A model generated the notes under the pieces. The model had not been told where the DNA came from. It searched no databases and worked only from the letters and a program-made list of their open reading frames with translations. From an uncultured Bacilli bacterium (GTDB lineage: Bacteria > Bacillota_I > Bacilli_A > RF39 > UBA660), in contig CALVRN010000002.1 of assembly GCA_944358675.1 (NCBI GenBank), positions 1-43,954 of the forward strand: a stretch of DNA of 43,954 bases, written 5' to 3'. Positions within the stretch are counted from its first letter, which is position 1. Every line of letters begins with the position of its first letter. The translations under genes were made by a program, and so were the position numbers. Shown in pieces: positions 23,759-32,114 of the stretch.

Positions 23759-26185
23759 ATGCTATTAAAAAATACCATTAGAAAATTAAAACATTCATTT
23801 GGAAGATACTTTTCCTTATTAATAATCGTTTTAATTGGTATTGGTTTTTATGCTGGAATCCAAAGCTCAGTTCCAAGCATCAAAAGAATCCAAAACGATT
23901 ACTACAAAAACACCAATTTAATGGATTTAACAGTAAGAAGTACTCTAGGACTTACTGATGAAGACGTAAATGCTTTAAAAAAACTAGATACTGTTTCTGA
24001 TGCCATTCCATCTTATTCAGCTTATGTCTTAAATGGAGAAGAAGCTATCAAAGTTCATGCCATAACTGAAAACACAAATCAATATGAATTAATTAGTGGT
24101 AGAAAACCGGAAAACGATAATGAATGTTTAGCTGATAGTGCATTTTATAAAGTTGGTGACACCATCAAAATAACCTCAGATGAAAGCACCCTTAAAACCA
24201 AGGAATTTAAAGTTGTCGGAACAATCATTTCACCGTTATATACCGGCACTAATTATGGATATACCAATATCGGAAACGGAAAACTTCACTCATATATTTA
24301 TGTTCCTAAAACTGCATTCAATTTAGATACCTATACCGAAATATATATAACCGGTAAAAAAACAGAAGATGACATCCCATATTCTAAAGCCTATGATGAT
24401 TTCTTAGATGAATTAACAAACGAAGTAGAAAGCATTCAAAGTGAAAGGGAAGAAGCTAGATTAACCGAAGTAAAAGATGCTTTAATTAAATCAGCTATGC
24501 TAACAGGAAATACAAATGCAGAGATGACAGACTTAGATTCAAGCTGGTATATCACCGGCAGAAATGCGGAAGTAACCGGCTATAACACATTAGAAAATCA
24601 GTACTTCCAAGTAACAACCATCGCTACTATAATCCCATTAATATTTGTTTCAATTGTTTTCCTTATGACCTCAAACACTATGACTAGAATGATTACCGAA
24701 GAGCGAACTGAAATGGGTACATTTTCATCATTAGGAATATCTAACACCAGAATTACCTTAAACTATTTAGGATACGTTTTATCAGGAACAATCATTGGAG
24801 CAATTATTGGCTATTTAATAGGAACTATATTTATCCCACCGCTTGTCTATAATATCTTTCAGTTCCACATCCCAGATTTAGAATATTATTTTGATATAAA
24901 TTTATTTACCGGCTGTTTACTTGTCGCTATTACTCTTATGACTATTGTTACTGTTTGGAATTGCCGTAAATCTTTAAAAGAAAAACCAGCCAACTTATTA
25001 AGACCAGAAAGTCCTAAAAGTGGTAAAACTATATTTTTAGAAAAAATAAAATTCCTCTGGTCTAAACTATCATTTTCTTCAAAAATCACCACGAGAAATA
25101 TCTTCCGTTATAAAAAAAGAGTTTTTATGACTCTAATTGGTTCAGCTGGCTGTACTTTCTTAATCTTCATTGGCTTTGCCCTTAAAGATAGTATCAACGG
25201 AGTTGGTGATAAACAATATGGAGAACTATTCACATATGATAATATGATAATTTTAAATAATAATGTCAAAACATCTCAAGATATGACAGATATTAATGAT
25301 AAAATTAAAAATCCATTATTATTTAATCAGTATTCATATGACTTAAAATATGGTGATGATGAATCATTATCAGTATATGTCGTTATCCCTGAAAATAATA
25401 GAGAGACTTTTGAAGACTATTTTAACTTACTAGATAATAAAACAGGTGATCATTTAACTTTAAATAATGATGGTGTTATCATTACCCCTAAAATAGCCGA
25501 TAAACTAAATCTCGAAGTAGGAGACAACATAACTATTCAAAATGAAGATGCTGAAGAAAGAAAAATTAAAATAACTGGCATCGCCGAAAACTATATAAGC
25601 AATTATATATATATTTCTAAAGACTTATATAATAAAATATTTAATGAAGATATAACTTATAATATGGTCGCATCCCAAAATAAAAAAGGCACTAAAGCTA
25701 AAGATATTTTAAATACAGGTAGTGTCATGACTGTCAACTTTTCAGATGATTTGAAAGAAAGCGCCAATAATGAAATCAAAGGTTTAAACAACATTGTCAT
25801 ATTAATTGTCGTTGTATCATCTCTATTGGCTTTAACCGTTTTATATAATTTAACTTCTATCAATATTAGTGAAAGACAAAGAGAAATAGCCACTTTAAAA
25901 GTCTTAGGATTTAATGGTAGAGAATCTAATGAATATATCTATAGAGAAACATTAGTTGTCGTTATTATTGGTATTATTATCGGTCTAATAATATCAGTAC
26001 CACTTCACCGAGTAATCATTGGATTCATCGAATGCGATGACATCATGTTCTTAAAAACGGTCAAAGTTTTAAGCTTTGTCTATGCGAGTGTTTTAACTTT
26101 AGTTTTCGCTCTTGTCATGCAAGTAGTAACATACTTTAAATTAAGAAAAGTTGATATGATCGAATCATTAAAATCAGTTGAATAA
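23759..26185 (+). CDS. ABC transporter permease with two FtsX domains
   Basis: The protein of about 808 residues pairs with the ATPase just upstream. The frame is open through GTG codons at 23747 and 23750; the ATG at 23759 is the better-spaced start. An N-terminal TM (FGRYFSLLIIVLIGIGFYAG) is followed by an extracellular MacB-type periplasmic-core-like domain. The first FtsX domain spans residues ~280-410 (TEERTEMGTFSSLGISNTRI). A second TM plus extracellular domain follows, and a second FtsX domain near residues 680-808 (ERQREIATLKVLGFNGRESN). This is the fused double-FtsX arrangement of large Firmicutes exporters. Confidence 0.93.
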   Translation: MLLKNTIRKLKHSFGRYFSLLIIVLIGIGFYAGIQSSVPSIKRIQNDYYKNTNLMDLTVRSTLGLTDEDVNALKKLDTVSDAIPSYSAYVLNGEEAIKVHAITENTNQYELISGRKPENDNECLADSAFYKVGDTIKITSDESTLKTKEFKVVGTIISPLYTGTNYGYTNIGNGKLHSYIYVPKTAFNLDTYTEIYITGKKTEDDIPYSKAYDDFLDELTNEVESIQSEREEARLTEVKDALIKSAMLTGNTNAEMTDLDSSWYITGRNAEVTGYNTLENQYFQVTTIATIIPLIFVSIVFLMTSNTMTRMITEERTEMGTFSSLGISNTRITLNYLGYVLSGTIIGAIIGYLIGTIFIPPLVYNIFQFHIPDLEYYFDINLFTGCLLVAITLMTIVTVWNCRKSLKEKPANLLRPESPKSGKTIFLEKIKFLWSKLSFSSKITTRNIFRYKKRVFMTLIGSAGCTFLIFIGFALKDSINGVGDKQYGELFTYDNMIILNNNVKTSQDMTDINDKIKNPLLFNQYSYDLKYGDDESLSVYVVIPENNRETFEDYFNLLDNKTGDHLTLNNDGVIITPKIADKLNLEVGDNITIQNEDAEERKIKITGIAENYISNYIYISKDLYNKIFNEDITYNMVASQNKKGTKAKDILNTGSVMTVNFSDDLKESANNEIKGLNNIVILIVVVSSLLALTVLYNLTSINISERQREIATLKVLGFNGRESNEYIYRETLVVVIIGIIIGLIISVPLHRVIIGFIECDDIMFLKTVKVLSFVYASVLTLVFALVMQVVTYFKLRKVDMIESLKSVE

Positions 26186-26186
26186 A

Positions 26187-26217
26187 AAGCTGAAGCTTAT
26201 TTTACTTCAGTTTTTTG
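26187..26217 (+). terminator. Terminator after the FtsX-type permease
   Basis: AAGCTGAAG (26187-26195) pairs with CTTCAGTTT (26205-26213, one G-U pair), followed by TTT. Confidence 0.85.
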
Positions 26218-26230
26218 TTATAACTAATAT

Positions 26231-26262
26231 TGACATGATAAATAATTTATAATATATTATTG
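26231..26262 (+). promoter_or_regulatory. Promoter before a 24-codon ORF and the ASCH-deaminase gene
   Basis: A perfect TTGACA lies at about 26231-26236. TATATT follows with a 17-bp spacer, and other TATAAT-like hexamers overlap. Confidence 0.6.
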
Positions 26263-26297
26263 TCGTAAATATTTCGAAGAAAGGAGGGTGATTAAGT

Positions 26298-26372
26298 ATG
26301 AAAAATTTACATTTTAAAAGTAATGCAGAATTAATCATTTCTCCTGAAGGACACATTTTATATTCTTTATGA
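26298..26372 (+). CDS. Small ORF of 24 codons with very strong ribosome site
   Basis: An ATG follows AAAGGAGGGTG, the best Shine-Dalgarno match in the window, with correct spacing. The short product starts MKNLHFKSNAELII and ends SPEGHILYSL, then TGA. It has no signal or obvious toxin features. It lies 46 bp before the ASCH-deaminase gene, under a good promoter. It could be a leader peptide controlling that gene, or a small protein in its own right. I see no hairpin pair between it and the gene that would prove attenuation. Confidence 0.45.
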   Translation: MKNLHFKSNAELIISPEGHILYSL

Positions 26373-26418
26373 TATTGTATTAATTATGCATTATACAGAT
26401 TTATTATAGAGGTGAAAA

Positions 26419-27174
26419 ATGATAATGAAATTAAATATAAATGATAGAGCTGCTCTAGCTATTAAAAATAATACTAAAAGAGTAGAAATTAGAGCAAATA
26501 AACAAAATAGCGACAATGATTATAGTACTTTAAAAGAAAATGATATTATAGAATTTACAAGTAATAATATAGGAAAATTTTACGCAAAAGTGAAAGAAGT
26601 AAATCATTATTCTTCATTAGAAGAATTATTTACTATGGAAGGAACTAAATATACGACATCATCCACTAATGATAAAGAAGAAGCAATTAAAAATGTTAAT
26701 AAACTAGATGGTTATGAAGAAGCTATTCAAAAAAATGGAGTGTATGCTATTCATATACAGTATTTATATAGTGAAAATACTGTATGGGATGAATTATACG
26801 AAAAAGCAAATGCTGTTAGAAATCCCAGAGATGTTTCTGGTTTAATTAGAGCCGGTCAAGTTGGTGCAGCCATACTTACTAAAAACCATAATATCTATAC
26901 CGGTGTATGCATCGATACCGCTTCTACGTTGGGTATGTGTGGCGAGAGAAATGCCATTGCCAATATGATTACAAATGGTGAAAATGAAATTATTAAATTA
27001 GTGTGTGTTGATTCAAAAGGAAAAGCAGGTTCTCCATGTGGAGCTTGTCGTGAATACCTAATGCAATTAGATAAAAATAGCAAGAATATTGAAATATTAA
27101 AAAATGAGCAAACAAAAGAAATTGTTAGGTTAGAAGAATTAATTCCTGATTGGTGGGCCTACGATAGAGTATAA
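26419..27174 (+). CDS. ASCH domain fused to a cytidine deaminase-like domain
   Basis: The 251-residue protein joins two enzyme-like units. Residues 1-115 are an ASCH domain: LAIKNNTKRVEIRAN (the GxKxxE-like loop), then LKENDIIEFTSNNIG. Residues ~120-251 are a zinc-dependent cytidine/blasticidin-type deaminase: CGERNAI (C174-G-E176 in place of the usual CAE or HAE) and PCGACREYL (C207, C210), so the three zinc ligands and the catalytic Glu are present. ASCH domains bind RNA or modified nucleosides, and the YqfB ASCH enzyme is an amidohydrolase of N4-acetylcytidine. Nucleoside or RNA-base salvage is a plausible, unproven role. GAGGTGAAAA precedes the ATG. Confidence 0.85.
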   Translation: MIMKLNINDRAALAIKNNTKRVEIRANKQNSDNDYSTLKENDIIEFTSNNIGKFYAKVKEVNHYSSLEELFTMEGTKYTTSSTNDKEEAIKNVNKLDGYEEAIQKNGVYAIHIQYLYSENTVWDELYEKANAVRNPRDVSGLIRAGQVGAAILTKNHNIYTGVCIDTASTLGMCGERNAIANMITNGENEIIKLVCVDSKGKAGSPCGACREYLMQLDKNSKNIEILKNEQTKEIVRLEELIPDWWAYDRV

Positions 27175-27179
27175 TACTA

Positions 27180-27207
27180 AAAAGCTTACTTTTTATAGTA
27201 AGCTTTT
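27180..27207. terminator. Bidirectional terminator between ASCH-deaminase and FkbM genes
   Basis: A perfect 11-bp stem AAAAGCTTACT (27180-27190) / AGTAAGCTTTT (27197-27207) with a 6-base loop. Both orientations give a T-rich tail. Confidence 0.92.
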
Positions 27208-28129
27208 AAAGTGCAATTAAAGTAATTTCCGTTGGATAAATCATTCCGCCATGATACCTTAAATAAAATCTGTAACTTTCATCCATTTCTTTAATCATCC
27301 TAGGAATCTGCCATACATCATCATTACTGTGATAAATAGAAAATAAAAGTTTAGGGTGCTCATTCATAATATGACCTTTAGCCCCCATCAAAGCCATTCG
27401 CTCAGAGCCCTCAATATCACTTTTAATAATTGTAATCTCTTCTTTTATATCATCATCTAACGTAACCATCTGAATAGGAATATCACCATTATCACTAACC
27501 TGTGTAGAAGATAATTCGCCATTTTCCTTTAAATACATTGTTCCGTTTTCTGCACTAACGCCTTTTAATCTTAAATCTATATCTTCATAAGGTTTCAGGT
27601 TAGTCTTTAAATATTCAAAATTCTCTTTACTTATTTCATAGCAATATATCTTATTATAACTATCAGTTCCATAATTTTTTATAAAAGATAGAGTACTATC
27701 ACCAATATAAGCTCCCAAATCTACAAACACTTCCGCCTCACACTTTGGAATTAAATCCAAATCAAAATAATCATCATATAGATTTTGCATCACCGAAGCT
27801 AAATCCGTAAAATTCCAGTTGTACCAATTATCTAAAGTCCCCAGCAACACCTTCTTAGATTGATAATCACATAAATTATCGTAAAGCCATATAAAATCAT
27901 CGATATGATTTTTAAGTGTCTTGGCTTTTAACTTAAAAAATTCAAAATCCTTATTCTTAAAATCTAACTTACCCCAATACAAAAACTTATTGAAAAAATC
28001 TTCACAAGACTTTCTTGTTTTTTCACTTACAAGTAAAAAACGCTCTTTAATGTGATAAAAGATCTCTAATTCTTCCTTATCCTTTATATCATCTGTAAGC
28101 TCTTTAAACTTCTTATCAATTATATTCAT
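27206..28129 (-). CDS. FkbM family SAM-dependent methyltransferase
   Basis: The C-terminal ~170 residues of this 307-residue protein are an FkbM domain: motif I VDLGAYIGDSTLSFI, then VYCYE-like IYCYEISKENFEYLK, VTLDDDI, and IIKSDIEGSERMALMGA. FkbM enzymes methylate hydroxyls in glycans or secondary products. The N-terminal half is helical and unassigned. The start is the ATG at 28129; a TTG precedes it. The GGTGAT site before it lies in a 10-bp inverted repeat, which may regulate translation. No sugar-biosynthesis cluster adjoins it. It is transcribed against its neighbours and may be acquired. Confidence 0.85.
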   Translation of the reverse strand: MNIIDKKFKELTDDIKDKEELEIFYHIKERFLLVSEKTRKSCEDFFNKFLYWGKLDFKNKDFEFFKLKAKTLKNHIDDFIWLYDNLCDYQSKKVLLGTLDNWYNWNFTDLASVMQNLYDDYFDLDLIPKCEAEVFVDLGAYIGDSTLSFIKNYGTDSYNKIYCYEISKENFEYLKTNLKPYEDIDLRLKGVSAENGTMYLKENGELSSTQVSDNGDIPIQMVTLDDDIKEEITIIKSDIEGSERMALMGAKGHIMNEHPKLLFSIYHSNDDVWQIPRMIKEMDESYRFYLRYHGGMIYPTEITLIAL

Positions 28130-28130
28130 C

Positions 28131-28166
28131 AAATCACCATTTAATTATATTCAGTATGGTGATTTT
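28131..28166 (-). repeat. 10-bp inverted repeat at the FkbM start
   Basis: AAATCACCAT and ATGGTGATTT flank a 15-base AT loop. On the minus strand the arm next to the gene contains its Shine-Dalgarno site, so the hairpin could hide it or form an operator. It could also be a terminator for plus-strand transcripts. Confidence 0.45.
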
Positions 28167-28179
28167 TATTTAACGTTTT

Positions 28180-28262
28180 TTATAAATTTTTCTTCACTTC
28201 TTTCAAGAACCCAATCAATAGAGTATCCATAAGTTTTACAAACTTGAATTAACAATGGACTT
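28180..28262 (-). pseudogene. Possible fragment of an Xre-like protein
   Basis: The minus strand encodes a short stretch (SPLLIQVCKTYGYSIDWVL, then ERSEEKF) that resembles the end of an Xre-type HTH protein just before its stop. No start or N-terminal part is visible, and the 5' side runs into the AbiE promoter. It may be a remnant or chance similarity. Confidence 0.25.
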
Positions 28263-28301
28263 AAAATCAAAAAAATAATTTCCGACAATTTAAGATAAAT
28301 A

Positions 28302-28351
28302 CATTTACTTTTGTTCGGCAAAATGCTATAATGTATGTACGAAAGTAAATG
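28302..28351 (+). promoter_or_regulatory. AbiE promoter with 10-bp inverted-repeat operator
   Basis: CATTTACTTT (28302-28311) and AAAGTAAATG (28342-28351) are perfect inverted copies flanking TATAAT (28327-28332). AbiEi antitoxins repress their own promoter by binding inverted repeats, so this is a likely autoregulatory operator. The right arm ends at the ribosome site. Confidence 0.7.
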
Positions 28352-28360
28352 GGTGATTTT

Positions 28361-28948
28361 ATGAATAATGAAAAAACATTAATAGAATTTTTAGAAAAAA
28401 ATAATGGTTATATTACTACTGCTGAATTAGTAGACCTTAATATTTATAAGTCACAAATTCAATTTTATATTGATAAAGGAATTATAGAAAAAGTTAGTCA
28501 TGGTTTATACATGAGTACAAAAATTTTTAAAGATGAATATTATATTTTACAAAAAAACTATCCTAGTGCAATATTTTCTTATAATACAGCACTCCATATT
28601 TTAAACCTTACAAATAAGACACCATCTGTAATTGATATAACTGTACCAAGAAATAAAAAAGTTAGGGGAAATTATAATATTCATTATGTTTCAGAAAACT
28701 ATTATGAAATAGGAATTATAAAAGCGACTAGTCCACTTGGTAATCCTGTTAAAGTATATAATGCCGAAAGATGTATTTGTGATATGTTAAGATCAGAAAA
28801 AGAATTTGATTTAGAACTCCAAAATAGAGTATTAGATTATTACTTTAGTAGTAAAGATAAAAATATTGAGTTATTGTTAGAATATGCTAAAATTTTTAAT
28901 ATTTATGAAAAGGTTAATACAATTGTAGAGGTTATGATGAAATGGTAG
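28361..28948 (+). CDS. abiEi: AbiEi-family antitoxin of a type IV toxin-antitoxin system
   Basis: The 195-residue protein has an N-terminal winged-helix domain (NGYITTAELVDLNIYKSQIQ, GIIEKVSHGLYMS) followed by the AbiEi C-terminal domain (FSYNTALHILNLTNKTP, VKVYNAERCICDMLRSE). AbiEi represses its operon and neutralises AbiEii, often as part of phage defence. The ATG at 28361 follows GGGTGA; an upstream ATG at 28349 lies inside that site. It overlaps the toxin gene by 7 bp. The coding sequence is intact, unlike that of its partner. Confidence 0.9.
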   Translation: MNNEKTLIEFLEKNNGYITTAELVDLNIYKSQIQFYIDKGIIEKVSHGLYMSTKIFKDEYYILQKNYPSAIFSYNTALHILNLTNKTPSVIDITVPRNKKVRGNYNIHYVSENYYEIGIIKATSPLGNPVKVYNAERCICDMLRSEKEFDLELQNRVLDYYFSSKDKNIELLLEYAKIFNIYEKVNTIVEVMMKW

Positions 28949-29814
28949 ATATAACTGATATAAAAAGATTAGCAAAAGAAATAGAAAATAAATATAATCT
29001 TAATTATTACGAAATATTACAAAGATATATGTTTGAAAGAGTATTAGAAAGAATCTCTGTATCTCGTTATCAAGATAATTTTATCTTAAAAGGTGGATTA
29101 TTACTATCTGCTATGTTTGGTATTGGTAATAGAATGACTAAAGATATGGATGCTACAATTACGGGGATAGACGTATCAAAAAATAAAATGTTAAAAGTAT
29201 TAAACGAAATATTAAGTATTAATTTAAAAGATGGTGTTAAATTTGATGTAGTAGATATAACTGATATTAGAGAAGATGATGAGTATGGTGGAAATAAATA
29301 TCATATTGTAGGTAAATTACAAAGTTTAAAGGTTAATTTAGAAATTGATATATCTACAGGTGATAAAGTCACACCGAGAGAATTAAAATATAAATATCCT
29401 TTAATATTTGAAGATAGAACAATAATAATCAGTAGTTATAATATTGAAACAATATTAGCGTAAAAAATTGAAACAGTATTAAGACGTGGTGTATTTAATA
29501 GTAGAATGAAAGACTTTTATGATATATATTATTTCTTAACTAAATTAAGAAAAGAGATAGATATAAATATTTTAAAAGAAGCTGTGAATCATACATTTAC
29601 TAAAAGGAATTCGTTTGAATATTTAAATGACTATGAACAAATTATAGATTCTATAATTGGCAATGAAAGATTAGAAAAATTATGGAATATTTATAGTAAT
29701 AAGTATAAATACGCTAATGGTATAAATATTAATGAAATATTAAATTTATTGAAAGGTATAATCAAAAAATTAAATTTAGAGGAATTTAAAAGAGAATATG
29801 ATATCAATGTTTAG
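28942..29814 (+). pseudogene. abiEii: AbiEii nucleotidyltransferase toxin with nonsense codon
   Basis: AbiEii toxins are nucleotidyltransferases that modify tRNA acceptor ends or related RNAs. The N-terminal half has the active-site strand LKGGLLLSAMF and the paired acids in TKDMDAT (D68, D70). The frame stops at TAA (29461-29463) exactly where the family has the Glu of AEKIETVLRRG: the sequence reads ILA-stop-KIETVLRRG. The same frame then goes on through FNSRMKDFYDIYYFL to 29814. One G-to-T change explains it. The shortened 173-residue product lacks the conserved C-terminal helices and is probably inactive. An ATG at 29506 could restart a 102-residue piece. A sequencing error is the main alternative. 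Confidence 0.88.
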
Positions 29815-29818
29815 ATAT

Positions 29819-29932
29819 ATGACTAGTTTAAAGGCAATTTATGTAAGCCCTAATTGGACAACCGCTAATGCTGATGCAACCACTATGTTTACAAATAGTG
29901 GAGTATCATCAGTAACCACAGGCCAGTGTTAA
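29819..29932 (+). pseudogene. 3' fragment of a BspA-like (DUF285) surface protein gene
   Basis: The 37 codons read TSLKAIYVSPNWTTANADAT, then TMFTNSG and a short end. This resembles the last repeat of BspA-type leucine-rich surface proteins (LKTIYV...W.T..V...MF). No ribosome site or signal is present and the rest of the gene is missing. The abiE locus or another event probably replaced it. Confidence 0.55.
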
Positions 29933-30032
29933 TAGAAAAATGTAATAGATAAAATATAAAAATTTACACAAAAATTACATATTCACTAGTAAACACATAG
30001 TTATATATGATAAAATGCTTTTGGAGGTATTT

Positions 30033-30791
30033 ATGATAAAAGCAAATGATTTAAAAAAACAGTTTATTAAACAAAAAAACAAACGAGAAAAAGAAGTATT
30101 TTATGCCGATAATGGAATCTCCTTTGAAGCAAACGATGGTGAAATTATCGGTATATTGGGTCCTAATGGTGCTGGTAAAACAACATTACTAAGAATGATT
30201 GCTGGTATATTAGAACCAACCGAAGGAACCATTGAATTTGATGGCCTAAACTATAAAAATAATGAAATAGAAATTAAGGAGAATATTGCCTATCTTTCAG
30301 GTAATACCAAACTATATGATACATTATCAACCTATGAATTACTTAAAATGTGTGCGGAAATTTACGGAATAGATGATAAAAAAGCCGAAGAAAGAATCAA
30401 AGAAATAACAGATATTTTAGATATGCAAAACTTCTTAAATAGTAAAATAGGCAGTCTTTCAACTGGCCAAACCCAAAGGGTAAATATTGCGAGATGTCTA
30501 GTTCATGATCCTAAATATTATATTTTAGATGAAGCTACAACTGGATTAGATATTATCTCTAGCCAAATAATCTTAGATTTTATAAAAAGAGAAAAAGAAA
30601 GAGGGAAGACCATCCTTTATTCAACCCATTACATGGAAGAAGCTGAAAACATCTGTGATAGAGTAATCATGATTAATAAAGGTGTTGTCATAAACTCAGG
30701 TACACCTTCAAAAATAAAAGAAGATACCAATACCACTAACTTAAGAGATGCCTTTTTTGCTATGATTGGAGGTGTAACAAATGAAGAGTAA
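30033..30791 (+). CDS. natA: ABC transporter ATP-binding protein NatA-like
   Basis: The 252-residue ATPase subunit has Walker A GPNGAGKTT, signature LSTGQTQRVNIARCL, Walker B YYILDEATTGLD and H-loop YSTHYMEEAENICDRV. The ATG at 30033 follows GGAGG; an in-frame ATG at 30015 lacks a site. The next gene is an ABC-2 permease of the NatB kind and overlaps by 11 bp. NatAB exports sodium in Bacillus; related pairs export other ions or drugs, so the substrate is inferred. Confidence 0.9.
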   Translation: MIKANDLKKQFIKQKNKREKEVFYADNGISFEANDGEIIGILGPNGAGKTTLLRMIAGILEPTEGTIEFDGLNYKNNEIEIKENIAYLSGNTKLYDTLSTYELLKMCAEIYGIDDKKAEERIKEITDILDMQNFLNSKIGSLSTGQTQRVNIARCLVHDPKYYILDEATTGLDIISSQIILDFIKREKERGKTILYSTHYMEEAENICDRVIMINKGVVINSGTPSKIKEDTNTTNLRDAFFAMIGGVTNEE

Positions 30792-31929
30792 TCTATGGAA
30801 TATACTTAAAAAAGAACTTAGAGAACTATTTAGAGATAAAAAATCACTATCCATGATGCTTATCATTCCAATATTTATACCATTAATTATGCTTGGTATG
30901 TCAGCACTATTTGAATCACAAACCGAAAAAGATATTAATGAATATAACACTATTGGTTTTGCTTATAATTTATCAGAAGCAGAAAAAAATATTGCCAAAG
31001 AAATGGATATCCAAGTAGTTGAGGGTAAAGAAGATGAACTAAAAGAAAAATACGAAAATGGTGAAATCAATCTTTATGTAACCAAAGATGAAAATAAATA
31101 TACTTTAAATATTGATTCATCAGATAACACAGCATATGCCCAAAATTTAACCGAACAATATTTTAATGCCTATAAAAGTTACTTGCAGCAAAACTATCTA
31201 ACCCAAAACGGTGTTGATGCGGATAGTGTCTTAAACATCATAACCGTAGAAGAAAAAGCTTTAGAACAAGATAATTACTTTGCAGACTTCATCAAAAACT
31301 ATGCCTTTTTATTCGTTATCATGGCTATAACAGTATCTGCAACTTATCCAGCAACCGACACAACAGCCGGCGAAAAAGAAAGAGGAACATTAGAAACATT
31401 ATTAACCTTCCCAATTAAAAGTAAAGACATTATTCTAGGAAAGTTTTTGGGAGTAACCTTATCATCAATCATAACTGGTGTAATAAGTTTCATTCTAGCT
31501 ATCATTTCCTTAGTCATTGCCGAGAATATGTTCTCAATATATGATGGCTTAGATATTATGTTCACACCGCTTAGTATTGTTATGGCCTTCATTATCATCA
31601 TCGTATATTCATTCTTTATTAGTGGATTATGTATTTCAATCGCTAGTACATGTAAAACATTTAAAGAAGCTCAAAGCGCATTAACTCCACTAACATTCAT
31701 ATCATTATTCCCAGGTATGATTGCCTTTATGATAAGCATTACCACAACCCCATTGTTATCAGTAATACCATTTTTAAATTACTCATTAATCTTTACTGAT
31801 ATAAATGCAGGTAACGTAAACTGGCTAAACATTGCCTTAATGATTATATCAACCTTTATTTATATAGCAATAGTACTAGGATACATCATCAAGCAATATA
31901 AATCAGAAAAAGTATTATTTTCAAAATAA
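30781..31929 (+). CDS. natB: ABC-2 type permease NatB-like
   Basis: The 382-residue permease has an N-terminal TM (SMMLIIPIFIPLIMLGMSAL), a large extracellular domain (residues ~50-170) and five further TM segments. The ABC-2 signature TAGEKERGTLETLLTFPIKS leads into GKFLGVTL. A GGAGGTG site lies inside natA, so it is coupled to it. A near copy of its last codons and terminator lies 0.68 kb downstream. Confidence 0.9.
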   Translation: MKSNLWNILKKELRELFRDKKSLSMMLIIPIFIPLIMLGMSALFESQTEKDINEYNTIGFAYNLSEAEKNIAKEMDIQVVEGKEDELKEKYENGEINLYVTKDENKYTLNIDSSDNTAYAQNLTEQYFNAYKSYLQQNYLTQNGVDADSVLNIITVEEKALEQDNYFADFIKNYAFLFVIMAITVSATYPATDTTAGEKERGTLETLLTFPIKSKDIILGKFLGVTLSSIITGVISFILAIISLVIAENMFSIYDGLDIMFTPLSIVMAFIIIIVYSFFISGLCISIASTCKTFKEAQSALTPLTFISLFPGMIAFMISITTTPLLSVIPFLNYSLIFTDINAGNVNWLNIALMIISTFIYIAIVLGYIIKQYKSEKVLFSK

Positions 31930-31937
31930 GTAGGTTC
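31891..31937 (+). repeat. natB 3'-end repeat, copy 1
   Basis: This 47-bp stretch covers the last natB codons, stop and first terminator arm. It matches 32566-32612 at 43 of 47 positions. Confidence 0.85.
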
Positions 31938-31957
31938 AAATGAATCTACTTTTTTTA
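31929..31957 (+). terminator. Terminator after natB
   Basis: AGTAGGTTC (31929-31937) / GAATCTACT (31942-31950, one G-U pair), then seven T. The core of this terminator recurs exactly after ileS at 36278-36300. Confidence 0.88.
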
Positions 31958-32040
31958 TTGTTTAAAAGGAAATAACAACGTTTTGTCGTATATTAATATA
32001 TGAAGAAAGGTTTAGTAATAATCCAATTAAATATTATTAC

Positions 32041-32088
32041 TTACGACATTTCTTACGGCATTTCTTATGACATTTCTTACGACATTAA
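32041..32088 (+). repeat. 12-bp tandem repeat, four units
   Basis: Units TTACGACATTTC, TTACGGCATTTC, TTATGACATTTC and TTACGACATTAA lie head to tail, ending 26 bp before the AlbA_2 gene. It may be an operator or recombination-prone repeat. In one frame it reads YDIS repeated, within a 32-codon ORF from an ATG at 32000 to a stop at 32098; no ribosome site precedes that ATG. Confidence 0.85.
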
Positions 32089-32114
32089 TAGAAAGTAAAA
32101 ACAGGTGATTATTT

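Noticed and set aside
32041-32088. CRISPR array
   Set aside because: The units are 12 bp, directly adjoining, without spacers, and no cas genes are present.
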